This document shows positions 36,705 through 45,368 of a DNA stretch of 64,000 nt, in pieces (positions within the stretch are counted from its first letter, which is position 1; the number at the start of each line of letters is the position of its first letter). The notes beneath the pieces were generated by a model. It ran no database searches. It saw only the letters and a list, made by a program, of their open reading frames with translations, and was not told where the DNA came from. The stretch is from Streptomyces ipomoeae 91-03 (GTDB lineage: Bacteria > Actinomycetota > Actinomycetes > Streptomycetales > Streptomycetaceae), in assembly GCF_000317595.1 (NCBI RefSeq), contig NZ_AEJC01000397.1, positions 62,001 through 126,000 of the forward strand, given 5' to 3'. A program made the position numbers and the translations under genes.

Positions 36705-37199
36705 TCAGCGGCGCCAGGGAAGGTCGGCGGGGAACGCCGGGCGGTCCGGGCCCGTGAGACCGGTGAGGACGATCTCGCACGCTTCGCCGAAGGCGCGCGC
36801 CTGCTCGGGCGTCAGCCGGTCGAAGACGGCGGCCCGTACGGTGGCGACATGGCCGGGGGCGGCCCGCTCAAGGGTGGCCAGACCCTCGTCCGTCAGCACC
36901 GCGAGCTGGGCCCGGCCGTCGCCCGGCGCGTCCTCACGGCGCACCCAGCCCCGCTCCTCCATCCGGCTCACGGTGTAGGAGAGGCGCGTCCGGGCGATCT
37001 TCAGCTCCGCGGCGAGGTCCGTCATGCGCAGCCGCCGCTCGGGGGCCTCGGAGAGGAACACCATCACCGAGTAGTAGAGGTGACTGAGGTCGGCCTCACG
37101 GCGCAGCTGCTGGTCGAGGGCGTCCTCCAGCACCAGACTGAGGGCGCGGTACGCGCGCCAGGTGCGATGCTCCTCCGGAGTGAGCCAACGGGGTTCCAT
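36705..37199 (-). CDS. MarR family transcriptional regulator
   Basis: The 164-residue protein has the MarR winged helix, with a recognition region reading MTDLAAELKIARTRLSYTVS, followed by the wing (RREDAPGDGRAQLAVLTDEG). The length is normal for the family. The ATG at 37197-37199 lies downstream of the AhpD-like gene on the same strand, with a 66-base gap, so the two may be co-regulated. MarR proteins of this type usually repress a nearby redox or detoxification gene, and the AhpD-like gene is the natural candidate. Confidence 0.9.
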   Translation of the reverse strand: MEPRWLTPEEHRTWRAYRALSLVLEDALDQQLRREADLSHLYYSVMVFLSEAPERRLRMTDLAAELKIARTRLSYTVSRMEERGWVRREDAPGDGRAQLAVLTDEGLATLERAAPGHVATVRAAVFDRLTPEQARAFGEACEIVLTGLTGPDRPAFPADLPWRR

Positions 37200-37265
37200 G
37201 ACTGCACTCTAGTGAGCGCCGGACGCGCGTCGGCGGCGTGGGCGGCCTCGGTGGTGGACGGTCCG

Positions 37266-37718
37266 TCACACGGTGCCCGGCGTCTTGCGCGTCGTGACGT
37301 TCATGCGGTTCCACGTGTTGACCGTGAAGATCAACGCGATCAGCTGGGCCAGTTCCCGCTCGTCGAAGTGCCGGGCGGCCTCGTCGTAGACCTCGTCCGG
37401 CACACCGTCGGGCAGCCGGGTGACGGCCTCGGTCATTGCCAGGGCGGCCCGCTCCTTCACGGTGTACAGGCTCGACTCCTCCCAGGCGGAGAGCTGGTGG
37501 ACGCGCTCCTCCGTCTCCCCGGCCTTGCGGGCGTCGGTGCTGTGGTAGCCGATGCAGTACGCGCACCGGTTGATCTGGGAGGCGCGGATCTGCACCAGCT
37601 CCAGCAGGACGGGGTCGATGCCCTCACGGGCGGCGGCGTCCAGGGCGAGGACGGCCTTGAAGACCTTGGGGGCGACGGCGGTGAAGTTCATGCGCTGAGG
37701 CACCTGAAAAGTTGTCAT
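37266..37718 (-). CDS. Carboxymuconolactone decarboxylase/AhpD-like protein
   Basis: The 150-residue protein contains the AhpD-type redox motif CAYCIGYH near residue 60, with preceding RASQINRC and a helical C terminus ending in LIFTVNTWNRMNV. Members reduce peroxiredoxins or act as thiol-dependent antioxidant proteins. The ATG at 37716-37718 was chosen because it begins MTTFQVPQRMNF, typical of the family. The longer frame upstream runs through palindromic promoter DNA. A 25-base-spaced inverted repeat 25-65 bases upstream (37742-37782) could be the MarR operator. Confidence 0.88.
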   Translation of the reverse strand: MTTFQVPQRMNFTAVAPKVFKAVLALDAAAREGIDPVLLELVQIRASQINRCAYCIGYHSTDARKAGETEERVHQLSAWEESSLYTVKERAALAMTEAVTRLPDGVPDEVYDEAARHFDERELAQLIALIFTVNTWNRMNVTTRKTPGTV

Positions 37719-38053
37719 GCGAAGAGCGTAGGAGTGAAAAAGACCCATGCCATGGTTCATTTCAGGGGTGGAAACATGGGTCAATTCCTGCCCTTCGACG
37801 GGGCGCCGCCCCGGGTGCCCGCGGGGGCGGAGGGGCTGATGGACGGCGCCCTCAAGTCGACGAGCCCACGGGGGATCGGCCGAACGGCCGATGCGCGCGG
37901 ACGTGTTCACCGGTAATCGGCCGAACGGCCGATCCCGTGGCCGCGGCACGCCGAGGACAGTTGAAGCACCGTCCCCCAGCGTCCCGGACGGACGCCGAGC
38001 GCCCTCGTACGAGAACCTGCGCCGGTCGTCGCCGTCCCCGGCGGAAGGAACAC
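37719..38053. promoter_or_regulatory. Divergent regulatory region between the AhpD-like gene and an orphan LuxR gene
   Basis: Two kinds of dyad are present. Near the AhpD-like gene, gacccatg (37742-37749) pairs with catgggtc (37775-37782). Nearer the LuxR gene, two identical 18-base palindromes (8-base arms, 2-base centre) lie at 37875-37892 and 37916-37933. A GGAAGGAA ribosome site precedes the LuxR ATG. Confidence 0.75.
37875..37933. repeat. Two identical 18-base inverted repeats, 41 bases apart
   Basis: The sequence atcggccgaacggccgat occurs exactly at 37875-37892 and 37916-37933. Each has 8-base arms around an aa centre. The 41-base period is close to four helical turns, so two bound dimers would sit on the same face of the DNA. 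Confidence 0.9.
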
Positions 38054-38755
38054 ATGGTGCGTCCCTTGCAGTGTCCTGTCCCGGCGCCCGCCACCCGGCC
38101 TCCCGCTCCCCTGGTCGTGGCCGTGATCGGCGGCCACGTACCGGCGTACGAGCGGCTGCGCCGCACCGGCGACCTGGTCCTGCGGCACATACGCCCGCCG
38201 TACACCGTGGTCGGGGGCGGCGGCTGCGACGTCGTCCTGCTGTGCACCCCCGATCCGGCCCCCGACCTTCTCCGGCGGCTGGGCGAGCGGGTGCCGCCGA
38301 TCCTCATGGTCTCGCCCGCCACGGGGGCGCGGCGGATCACCACCGCGTTGCGTCTCGGCGTCAAGAGCTGTCTGGTCGACGGGGACTACGACGACCGGAC
38401 GCTGGCGAACGCGCTGCGCAGCACCGCCGCCGGGATCACCGTCCTGTCGCCGGCCGCCGTCAAGGCCCTCTCCGGCGACCTCGGCCGTCCACAAGCCGGC
38501 CCCGCGAGACCGGAGAGCCACGGTCTGCGGATCCGTCCGTCCCTGTCTCCACGTGAACAGCAGCTCATGGACCTGGTCGCGAGCGGCCTGACCGTGGCGG
38601 AGATCAGCAAGCGGATGACCCTCGCGGTGAAGACCGTGCGCAACTACCTCAGCGCCATCTACACCAAGCTCGGCGTCTCCAGCCGTACGGAGGCCGCGGT
38701 GCTGTGGCTCGGCGCCACCGCCCGACCCCGACGCCCTGCCGAACACGGCGCCTGA
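38054..38755 (+). CDS. Orphan LuxR-family regulator with an atypical receiver-like N terminus
   Basis: The 233-residue protein has a C-terminal NarL/LuxR helix-turn-helix (LSPREQQLMDLVASGLTVAE through VKTVRNYLSAIYTKLGV). The N-terminal 125 residues have receiver-like beta/alpha spacing, but the usual phospho-accepting Asp after the third strand is replaced by VVLLCTPDPAPD, so phosphorylation control is doubtful. The ATG at 38054-38056 follows a GGAAGGAA site. It sits next to, and convergent with, a two-component pair but has no kinase of its own. It may bind the palindromes upstream. Confidence 0.85.
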   Translation: MVRPLQCPVPAPATRPPAPLVVAVIGGHVPAYERLRRTGDLVLRHIRPPYTVVGGGGCDVVLLCTPDPAPDLLRRLGERVPPILMVSPATGARRITTALRLGVKSCLVDGDYDDRTLANALRSTAAGITVLSPAAVKALSGDLGRPQAGPARPESHGLRIRPSLSPREQQLMDLVASGLTVAEISKRMTLAVKTVRNYLSAIYTKLGVSSRTEAAVLWLGATARPRRPAEHGA

Positions 38756-38779
38756 CCTACGGCCGCGCCGCCGTGGCCG

Positions 38780-40042
38780 TCATGCGCGCGCCGTGTCCGC
38801 CCTGTCTGCCCGGTCCGCCCTGGTACGTCGATGGCGTGGCGCGTGACTGACACCGGTGGGTGCTCCGGCCGTCGGGAAGTGGGCGATCAGCCACCAGCCG
38901 TCGTCATCGGTGGGGCCGGCCGTCAGCGTGCCGCCCACCGCCTCGGCCCGTTCCCGCAGACCGATCAGGCCGTATCCGCCGTGACCGCCCGAGGGCGCGG
39001 CGCGCCGGCCCAGCGGTGCCGTGTTGTACACATCGACTCTCAACTGGCCGTCGCCGGTTCGGTGGAGGCGTACCGTCGCCTGACCGCCGGGTACGTGACG
39101 GCGGACGTTGGTCAGCGCCTCCCGGACCACGGAGTGGATCGCGGCACACACCTCGGGGCTCAACTCGCTGTACCGGGCGGCGGCGGTCACCTCCAGACGG
39201 GCCGCCGACCCGTCGCCGTGGTCGCTGAACGCGCTGACCAACTTGGTGAGCTCCGCGTGCAGTTCGCCGGAGCCCCGTACCTGGGGCTCCTCGTCGTCGG
39301 TGCGCAGCACTCTGATCAGCCGGCGCATGGAGTCCATGGTCTGCTGGCCCGCGTCCACGATGTTGTTGAGGATGGGGCCCACCTGGTGCGGCTGGCTCAT
39401 ATGGACCACGTGGGCGGCGTGTGCCTGCGCGAGGATGCCGGTGACGTGGTGGGCGACGAAGTCGTGGAGTTCCCGGGCCAGTTGCAGCCGCTCGGCGAGG
39501 CGGACATCGGCCACCGCCCGGGCCCGGCGCGCCTCCACCGTCCGCAGGAAGCATCCCGCTGCGATGGCCCCGCCCACGGCGAACGTCAGCAGGAAGGGGT
39601 AGGTCAGTGTGATGCCGCTGCCCTCGGTGCGCAGCGGCTCGTCGATGACCGCGGCCCCGAGCAGCACCGACAGGGACAGCGCGACGGCGGGCCGTTCGAC
39701 CTTCCGGCAGGTACGGACGAGCAGGGCCAGCAGGCACGCCGTCTCCAGCAGTCCCCAGTCGGGCGGGGTCCACCCCAGCAGAGCGGCGGTGGCGGTCAGT
39801 ACGGCCGAGCCGGTGCCCGCCAGTGCCGCCCGCCAGGGCGTGCTCAGTCGCCGCTCCGACCCGAACGCCAGCCACAGGGCGATCGTTCCGGTCAGCAGCG
39901 GCACCCAATCGACCGAGGCGTGCTCGTGAAAGCCGATGAGCCAGAAGTCGAGCCCCCACAACAGCCCCAGCCCCATGCACAACACCCCAAGACCCAGCCG
40001 TCTCGCACGCCCCGGTTGGGGTGTGGACGCCGTACATGACAT
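38780..40042 (-). CDS. Sensor histidine kinase (HisKA_3, DesK/NarX-like)
   Basis: The protein of about 420 residues has five to six N-terminal membrane segments. The phospho-acceptor His lies in LQLARELHDFVAHHVTGILA. The HATPase domain shows N box VVREALTNVRRHVPGG and G box GGYGLIGLRERAEAVGGTL. The last 25 residues are a basic Arg/Asp repeat (RRTRADRADRADTARA). The ATG at 40040-40042 is a reasonable start, but no strong ribosome site is seen and a GTG at 40106-40108 would add 22 residues. Its partner is the response regulator just upstream. Confidence 0.88.
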   Translation of the reverse strand: MSCTASTPQPGRARRLGLGVLCMGLGLLWGLDFWLIGFHEHASVDWVPLLTGTIALWLAFGSERRLSTPWRAALAGTGSAVLTATAALLGWTPPDWGLLETACLLALLVRTCRKVERPAVALSLSVLLGAAVIDEPLRTEGSGITLTYPFLLTFAVGGAIAAGCFLRTVEARRARAVADVRLAERLQLARELHDFVAHHVTGILAQAHAAHVVHMSQPHQVGPILNNIVDAGQQTMDSMRRLIRVLRTDDEEPQVRGSGELHAELTKLVSAFSDHGDGSAARLEVTAAARYSELSPEVCAAIHSVVREALTNVRRHVPGGQATVRLHRTGDGQLRVDVYNTAPLGRRAAPSGGHGGYGLIGLRERAEAVGGTLTAGPTDDDGWWLIAHFPTAGAPTGVSHAPRHRRTRADRADRADTARA

Positions 40043-40141
40043 GTTCGAAGAGTAGCCAGCGGACTGCGGTCCGGGACGGTGCTTCGTGAAATGTATGAGC
40101 ACGGACACAGGGTGGGTGGGGGGAGGAAGGCCGCCGGGCCG

Positions 40142-40211
40142 GTCAACCGAGTCGTCTGTCCTGGTCGGTTGAGTCCGTCCCGGTCGGCTGAGTCGTCCGT
40201 CCCGGTCAACT
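40142..40211. repeat. Three imperfect direct repeats of about 20 bases between regulator and kinase genes
   Basis: Units built on gagtcgtccgtcccggtc appear three times between about 40147 and 40211, with small changes in length and sequence. They span the response regulator stop and the leader of the kinase gene on the minus strand. Confidence 0.6.
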
Positions 40212-40883
40212 GTCCACGCGGACGGCCCCGTTCGCCCAGGCCCATGCCGCGATCTCGACCCGGTTGCGCACCCCGAGCTTGCCGTGGATCTTGCCCAGGT
40301 GGGTCTTCACGGTGGACAGGGACAGCCGCAACGTGTCACAGATCTCCTGGTTGGTCCGGCCCACCGCGACGAGCCGGACCACCTCCAACTCGCGTGTGCT
40401 GAGCTGGGACTCGGACAAACGGGCGGTGGACGACGGCGAGAGCGCCGCCTCCTCCAGACGTCTGAACAGCCGCAGCGTCACAGCGGGGGAGACCAGCGCG
40501 TCGCCCCGGGCCGCCGCGCGCACCGCCTCGATCAGCAGTGCCGGAGTGGCGTCCTTCAGCAGGAAGCCGCAGGCCCCGTTGCGCAACGCGATGTTGACGT
40601 AGTCGTCCTGATCGAAACTGGTGATGACCACGACCTGAAGAGGACGTTCGACGCCGGGTCCGGCCAGCAGTTTGGTCACTTCGAGGCCGTTGAGCTTCGG
40701 CATACGGACATCCACGAGGCATACGTCCGGTCGCAGCGCACGTGCCAGTTCCACACAGCGGGCACCGTCGGAGGCTTCGCCGACCACTTCGATGCCGTCC
40801 TGGGCGTCGAGGATGAGCCGGAATCCGGCCCGCAGCAGATCCTGATCATCGGCGATCAGAACACGGGTCACTGTGCTGTCCAC
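40206..40883 (-). CDS. Response regulator, NarL/LuxR type
   Basis: The 225-residue protein has an intact receiver domain ([19 protein letters not shown], phospho-acceptor Asp in [12 protein letters not shown], conserved Lys in FLLKDATP) and a C-terminal LuxR helix-turn-helix ([20 protein letters not shown]). The GTG at 40881-40883 has an AAGGA site. It overlaps the end of the upstream dehydrogenase gene by 38 bases, so those two may be co-transcribed. It pairs with the histidine kinase 163 bases downstream. Confidence 0.9.
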   Translation of the reverse strand: MDSTVTRVLIADDQDLLRAGFRLILDAQDGIEVVGEASDGARCVELARALRPDVCLVDVRMPKLNGLEVTKLLAGPGVERPLQVVVITSFDQDDYVNIALRNGACGFLLKDATPALLIEAVRAAARGDALVSPAVTLRLFRRLEEAALSPSSTARLSESQLSTRELEVVRLVAVGRTNQEICDTLRLSLSTVKTHLGKIHGKLGVRNRVEIAAWAWANGAVRVDS

Positions 40884-41802
40884 GTGGTCGATCCTTGCAC
40901 GTTTGGGCCCAACTGGTTGCACCCTTGACCATCTCCGTTCGGGCCTCGAGTGCGTGCAGTACGGCCACCATGTCCTCGTCGCCGTGCCCCCGGGCCACGG
41001 TCTCGCCGAAGAGGGCGTGGCAGACGTCGAGGAGGGGGGAGGCCAGACCGGTCCTGCGGGCGGCCTCCGCGATGAGGCGGTTGTTCTTCAGGACGTCCGC
41101 GGCGCCCGCCTGAACGGTGAAGTCCCGGGCCAGCAGCTTCGGTGCCTTCATACGGGAGACGGCGCTGGCCATCGGGCCCGCGTCCAGGACGTCCCGGAGC
41201 AGGTGTCGGTCGAGCCCGTGCCGGTCGGCGAAGTGGAACGCCTCGGTCAGACCGGTGACCAGTGTGATCAGGAACAGGTTCACGGACAGCTTCATCAGCA
41301 GGGCGTCCGGTACGGGACCGCAGTCGAAGATCTCCCGGCACATGGGGGCGAGCAGGGGACGTACGGCCTTCACGGCGTCGTCGTCGCCCGCCAGCATCCC
41401 CACCAACCGCCCCTGCTCCGCCGGGACACGGGAACCGGAGACCGGCGCCTCGACGTAACCGCCGCCCGCGTCCCGGACGTCGTCCCGCAGGCCGCCCGAG
41501 TACTCCGGCGAGGTCGTGCCCATGTGGACGACGGTGCGTCCGGCGACGCGCGCGGCGAACTCCGGGGTGCCCCGCCCCAGCACCGCGTCGATGGCGGCCT
41601 CGTCGGCCAGCATGAGGATCACCGTCTCCGCCCGGCCGAAGACCTCGGCGGCGCTCCCCGCGACCTCGGCTCCGGCGGCCCGCAGGGGCTCGCAACGGGC
41701 CGGGGTGCGGTTCCAGACGACGAGCGGTGTCCCCGCGTGGGCGAGGTTGAGCGCCATGGGCTGTCCCATGACGCCGAGACCGATGAAACCGACGTACGCC
41801 AC
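40846..41802 (-). CDS. Beta-hydroxyacid dehydrogenase family (3-hydroxyisobutyrate dehydrogenase-like)
   Basis: The 318-residue protein begins [20 protein letters not shown], the dinucleotide-binding motif of this family. It has the substrate motif region [17 protein letters not shown], with catalytic Lys in [12 protein letters not shown]. It should oxidise a beta-hydroxyacid or reduce an aldehyde acid with NAD(P). The GTG at 41800-41802 faces a divergent TetR gene, and two perfect palindromes lie between them, so TetR repression is very likely. Substrate unknown. Confidence 0.88.
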   Translation of the reverse strand: MAYVGFIGLGVMGQPMALNLAHAGTPLVVWNRTPARCEPLRAAGAEVAGSAAEVFGRAETVILMLADEAAIDAVLGRGTPEFAARVAGRTVVHMGTTSPEYSGGLRDDVRDAGGGYVEAPVSGSRVPAEQGRLVGMLAGDDDAVKAVRPLLAPMCREIFDCGPVPDALLMKLSVNLFLITLVTGLTEAFHFADRHGLDRHLLRDVLDAGPMASAVSRMKAPKLLARDFTVQAGAADVLKNNRLIAEAARRTGLASPLLDVCHALFGETVARGHGDEDMVAVLHALEARTEMVKGATSWAQTCKDRPRGQHSDPCSDRR

Positions 41803-41824
41803 GAGGCACCACCGCTTCCGCTGA

Positions 41825-41869
41825 CTATGACCGCGGTCATAGTAGTCGCCTCTATGACCGCGGTCATAG
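41825..41869. promoter_or_regulatory. Two perfect 18-base palindromes, probable TetR operators
   Basis: The sequence ctatgaccgcggtcatag occurs at 41825-41842 and again at 41852-41869. Each is a perfect palindrome. The 27-base period and the position between the divergent dehydrogenase and TetR genes mark them as operators controlling both promoters. Confidence 0.9.
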
Positions 41870-41906
41870 GGTGGACTCGGGAAAGAGCAGGAGTGGGAGG
41901 CCGGGA

Positions 41907-42512
41907 ATGGCAGCGACTGGGGCGTCGGCACGGGGGCCGCGTGAGCGGATGGTCTTCAGCGCGGCCCAGCTCATCCGGCGCGAGGGGGTCGCCGCCACGG
42001 GGATGCGCGAGGTCGCCGCGCACGCCGAGGCGCCGCGCGGTTCGCTTCAGCACTACTTCCCCGGCGGCAAGGAGCAGCTGGTCAACGAGGCGGTGGGCTG
42101 GGCCGGCCGGTACGCGGGCAACCGGGTCGCCCGGTTCCTGGCGGCGCTGCCCGAGCCGACGCCCGGCGGGCTGTTCGCGGAGATGGTGCGCCAGTGGACC
42201 GACGAGTACGAGGCGGCCGGGTTCGCGGGCGGCTGCCCGGTCGCCGCCGCCACGGTGGACTGCGCGGAGTCCACCGTGTCCACGCGGGAGGCCGCGTCCG
42301 CCGCCTTCGCCACCTGGAACGGCGCGGTGGCCCGGGCCCTGGCGGACATGGGCGTACCGGAGGAACGGGCCGGCGCGCTCGCCACGCTCATGATCAGCGC
42401 CTTGGAGGGCGCGATCCTCATGGCCCGCGCCGAACGGGACGTCCGCGCCCTGACGACCGTGACCCGCGAACTCGGCCCCCTCCTCGACGCGGCGGTACGG
42501 AAGGACGACTGA
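41907..42512 (+). CDS. TetR family transcriptional regulator
   Basis: The 201-residue protein has the TetR N-terminal helix-turn-helix ([20 protein letters not shown], then [14 protein letters not shown]) and a helical effector domain with [14 protein letters not shown], the LmrA/YxaF-type C-terminal pattern. The ATG at 41907-41909 follows a GGGAGG site. Two perfect palindromes lie 38 and 65 bases upstream of the start, so it probably represses itself and the divergent dehydrogenase. Confidence 0.92.
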   Translation: MAATGASARGPRERMVFSAAQLIRREGVAATGMREVAAHAEAPRGSLQHYFPGGKEQLVNEAVGWAGRYAGNRVARFLAALPEPTPGGLFAEMVRQWTDEYEAAGFAGGCPVAAATVDCAESTVSTREAASAAFATWNGAVARALADMGVPEERAGALATLMISALEGAILMARAERDVRALTTVTRELGPLLDAAVRKDD

Positions 42513-42521
42513 CCGCCCGCG

Positions 42522-43706
42522 CTAGCCGAGGGTGGTCAGGAACTTCTCCAGCCGGGCGATTCCCTCGCCGAGTTCGTCGGCCGATGCCGCGTAGGAGAGC
42601 CGTACGTGCGTGTCGGCCGTGTGCGTGCCGAAGTCCCTGCCCGGTGTGAGCGCGACATGTGCCTCCTGGAGGGCTCGTTCGCAGAACTCCCGGGAGGTGA
42701 GCCCGGTGCCGCTGACGTCGAAGTAGACGTAGAACGCGCCGTCGGGTGGCACGGGAACCGGCAGTCCGATCCGCTCCAGGCCGTCCACGACGAGCGCGCG
42801 CCGTCGGCCGAACTCGGCGCGGCGGTCCTCGCAGACCGCGAGGGATTCAGGGGTGAAGCAGGACAGGGCCGCGTGCTGGGCGGGAGCGGAGGCGCACAGG
42901 AAGTAGTTCTGGGCCAGCCGCTCCAGCGCCGGTACGAGGGGCTCGGGTACGACGCACCAGCCCAGCCGCCAGCCGGTCATGCCGAAGTACTTCGAGAAGC
43001 TGTTGATGACGACGGCGTCGGGGTCGTACGACAGGACGCCGCGCGGGGGTCGGCCCCGGTCGTCGTGGTCGCTGAGGTCGAGGTAGATCTCGTCGACGAT
43101 GCGCCAGGCACCGCGCTCACGGGCGAGGTCGCAGATCGCCGCCAGTTCGTCGGCCGGTACCGAGGTGCCGGTCGGGTTCGACGGGGTGGCGATCATGATC
43201 CCGCGGGTGCTGTCCGTCCAGTACGACCGCACGGATGCCGTATCCAGCTGGAAGCGGCTCTCGGCGCCGGTCGGGACGAGGGTGACGCGGGCGCCGAAGC
43301 TCTCGGCGATCTGCCGGTTGCAGGGATACGACGGGTCGCCGATCAGCACTTCGTCCCCGGGGTCGACGAGGGCGGCGGTCGCCAGCACCAGGGCGGCCGA
43401 GGCCCCCGCGGTCACGACGACCCGGGACGCGTCGACCTCGACGTCGTGCCGCTCGGCGTAGAACCGCGCTATCGCCTGTCGCAGCGCGGGCAGCCCGAGG
43501 GCCGCGGTGTAGGTCATGGGCCGTCCGTCCATGGCCTCGCGCATCGCGGCGAGAACGGCCGGGGGCGCGCCGAAGTCCGGTTCGCCGAGGCTGAGTTTGA
43601 CGACGTGATGGCCCTGGGCCTCCAGTGCCGCGGCCTGCTGGGCGAAGTCCATGGCGTGGAACGGGGCGACGGCCTGGGCGCGTTGCGAGATCTTCATACC
43701 GCTCAT
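42522..43706 (-). CDS. Class I/II pyridoxal-phosphate aminotransferase
   Basis: The 394-residue protein matches aspartate/aromatic aminotransferase-type enzymes. It has the motif KLSLGEPDFGAPPAV, the Asn in TPSNPTGTSVP, the Asp/Tyr in IVDEIYLDLS, and the PLP-binding Lys in NSFSKYFGMTGWRLGW. It transfers an amino group from an amino acid to a 2-oxo acid. The ATG at 43704-43706 follows a GGAGG site 11 bases upstream. It converges with the TetR gene, with only 9 bases between. Its substrate cannot be predicted from the neighbours. Confidence 0.9.
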   Translation of the reverse strand: MSGMKISQRAQAVAPFHAMDFAQQAAALEAQGHHVVKLSLGEPDFGAPPAVLAAMREAMDGRPMTYTAALGLPALRQAIARFYAERHDVEVDASRVVVTAGASAALVLATAALVDPGDEVLIGDPSYPCNRQIAESFGARVTLVPTGAESRFQLDTASVRSYWTDSTRGIMIATPSNPTGTSVPADELAAICDLARERGAWRIVDEIYLDLSDHDDRGRPPRGVLSYDPDAVVINSFSKYFGMTGWRLGWCVVPEPLVPALERLAQNYFLCASAPAQHAALSCFTPESLAVCEDRRAEFGRRRALVVDGLERIGLPVPVPPDGAFYVYFDVSGTGLTSREFCERALQEAHVALTPGRDFGTHTADTHVRLSYAASADELGEGIARLEKFLTTLG

Positions 43707-43914
43707 GATGTCGCTGTCCTCCACACTCGTCATGAAACACGTCGCCGGCGACCGCCAGGCGGTCGCCGGCTCACGGCCCCGGGCCTGCCCGCGGTGTCGC
43801 GCTTCTGCCTCGGCGCGGCGCGCGTGCGACGACTTCTTCCTGGTCCGGCGTGTACTCCTCGATCCGGCCGGGCATTCCTTCTGCCTGTCGACGCACGATG
43901 ACGAGGGGGCGGAC

Positions 43915-44667
43915 ATGTCGGATACGTCTGAGGCCGGGCCGAGAAGAGCCGGCGTGCCGCGTGTGGTGTTCCGCGTTGTCATGGCCGCTCTGATCGTGTG
44001 CCTCGCGGTACGCACCTACGAGGAAACGGCCGTCGCGGTGGCACGGTCGATCGGGTCCCTGCACACCGAGGCCGCCACCGTCACGGAACTGGACGGGCAC
44101 ACCGAGCACGGCTCGTCCGGCGGCGGCCAGGACGGCGGCGGTACGGCGTACAGCTACACCCTCTACACGATCGAACTGCGCCTGGACGACGGCGTGAAGA
44201 CCCTGGACGGCGTCACCTCGGACAGAGTGGACGAGCTGTGGGACGGCAGGCAGGTCACCGTCGGACTGTGGCACGGACGGATCGTGGAGATCGACGGACG
44301 ACAGGTGTGGCCCGGGTGGAACCGCAGCGGCTGGGACCTCGCGCTGATCGCCCTCTACCCGTTGATCACGGGGTATCTGATCTCCCTGGTGGTGTCCGGC
44401 TGCGTGTACCTCATGGGCCGGAACGGCAGGGTACGGCTCAGGCCCGACGAACCGGTCGGAGCCACCTTCCCCGGCATCCTCACCGCGCTGGCCGCGACCA
44501 TCGCGCTCCTCGCGCTCGGCGCGGCCGGAGCCGCCCCCTCCTGCTGGCCGCTCATCCCCTTCGGTGCCGGGCTGGCCGTCGCGCTGACGCGTCTGGGCAC
44601 GATCGTCCGCCGCGCGGAACGGGCCGCCCGTACCGCGGCCTCCGAGGCCGCGCCCTCCAAGGCCTGA
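43915..44667 (+). CDS. Integral membrane protein of unknown function
   Basis: The 250-residue protein has one N-terminal membrane helix (VVMAALIVCLAVRTY), an extracellular region of about 110 residues with a Gly-rich loop (HGSSGGGQDGGG), and then three or four further helices. The external part (ATVTELDG, then YTIELRLDDGVKTLDG) resembles DUF3592-type domains. The ATG at 43915-43917 has a GAGGGGG site. It is divergent from the aminotransferase. No function is proposed. Confidence 0.8.
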   Translation: MSDTSEAGPRRAGVPRVVFRVVMAALIVCLAVRTYEETAVAVARSIGSLHTEAATVTELDGHTEHGSSGGGQDGGGTAYSYTLYTIELRLDDGVKTLDGVTSDRVDELWDGRQVTVGLWHGRIVEIDGRQVWPGWNRSGWDLALIALYPLITGYLISLVVSGCVYLMGRNGRVRLRPDEPVGATFPGILTALAATIALLALGAAGAAPSCWPLIPFGAGLAVALTRLGTIVRRAERAARTAASEAAPSKA

Positions 44668-44706
44668 GCGGTCGTGTGCGCCGCCGGTCGTCGAAGCCGT
44701 GCGGAG

Positions 44707-45224
44707 TCACCTGGACCGCACGCCCACGAGTGCCGCGTCTCGGTCGGTCGTGGCCGGGCCGAACCAGGTGGTGAGGGCGGTTCGGAGAGCGGCGATGTCC
44801 ACGGGGGCGCCGCCGGGGGCCGTCCAGGCGATGTGGCCGTCGGGGCGGATGAGGAGGGCGGCGGGGCCGGTGCCCTCGGCGGTGGTCGTGAGGTCCGGGG
44901 TGCCGTCGACCGCGGCCGTGAGGTCGGCGTCGCCGCCCGTGGCCGTGCGTGCGCGGAGGTCGAGGAGCACCGGGCGGGCGGAGTGCAGGAGTTCGAAGAC
45001 GCGGGTGGGGCCGGTGGTGGTCTCCAGATCGATGCCGGGGACCCGGCGGCCGGAGAGCGGATGGGTGTCATCAACGGGATAGCGCACGTCCAGCGCGGTG
45101 ATCATGCCGCCCAGGTGGCGGTTGACGTCGTCGTGGGCGATGAGGGAGCGGAGTATGTCGCGCAGCGCGTCGGTCTGTGGGCCCGGGCGGGACAGCGCCG
45201 ACTGGGCCCGAGCGAATGGCCACG
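44707..45224 (-). pseudogene. C-terminal remnant of a FAD-dependent aromatic monooxygenase
   Basis: From the stop at 44707, coding sequence runs back to about 45224. It contains LIAHDDVNRHLGGMITALDV, then DDTHPLSGRRVPGIDL, and ends in a thioredoxin-like part (ALLIRPDGHIAWTAPGG). This is the C terminus of PheA/TfdB/Rox-type flavin hydroxylases, which are normally about 500 residues long. The whole FAD-binding N terminus is missing. An ATG inside (45103-45105) could give a 132-residue product, but it would be non-functional as a hydroxylase. The right end abuts a TetR remnant. Confidence 0.75.
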
Positions 45225-45368
45225 ATCATCGACGCCGAACGCTTCCCGCTCACCGCCCGGGTGTCGGGCGACCTGCTCGGCATGGACGCCGACGCGGGCT
45301 TCGAGCACGGGCCGCGCCTCATCCTGCGCGGGCTGCGCACCGCCGGGACGGACCAGGAGCGGGCCTGA
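45225..45368 (+). pseudogene. C-terminal remnant of a TetR family regulator
   Basis: About 47 codons on the plus strand read ATIIDAERFPLTARVSGDLL, then ADAGFEHGPRLILRGLRTAG, matching the end of TetR_C-type repressors (a short Pro-Leu helix, then FEHGLxxILxGL). No DNA-binding domain precedes it. Instead the sequence passes directly into the truncated monooxygenase on the other strand. The two would normally be divergent intact genes. Confidence 0.65.

Noticed and set aside
37875..37933. The two 18-base repeats as a CRISPR fragment
   Set aside because: Only two copies with a 23-base gap, each a perfect palindrome in a promoter region, and no cas genes nearby.
44707..45105. An intact 132-residue gene of its own
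   Set aside because: Coding similarity to FAD monooxygenases continues upstream of the internal ATG to about 45224, so this is the tail of a larger, truncated gene.
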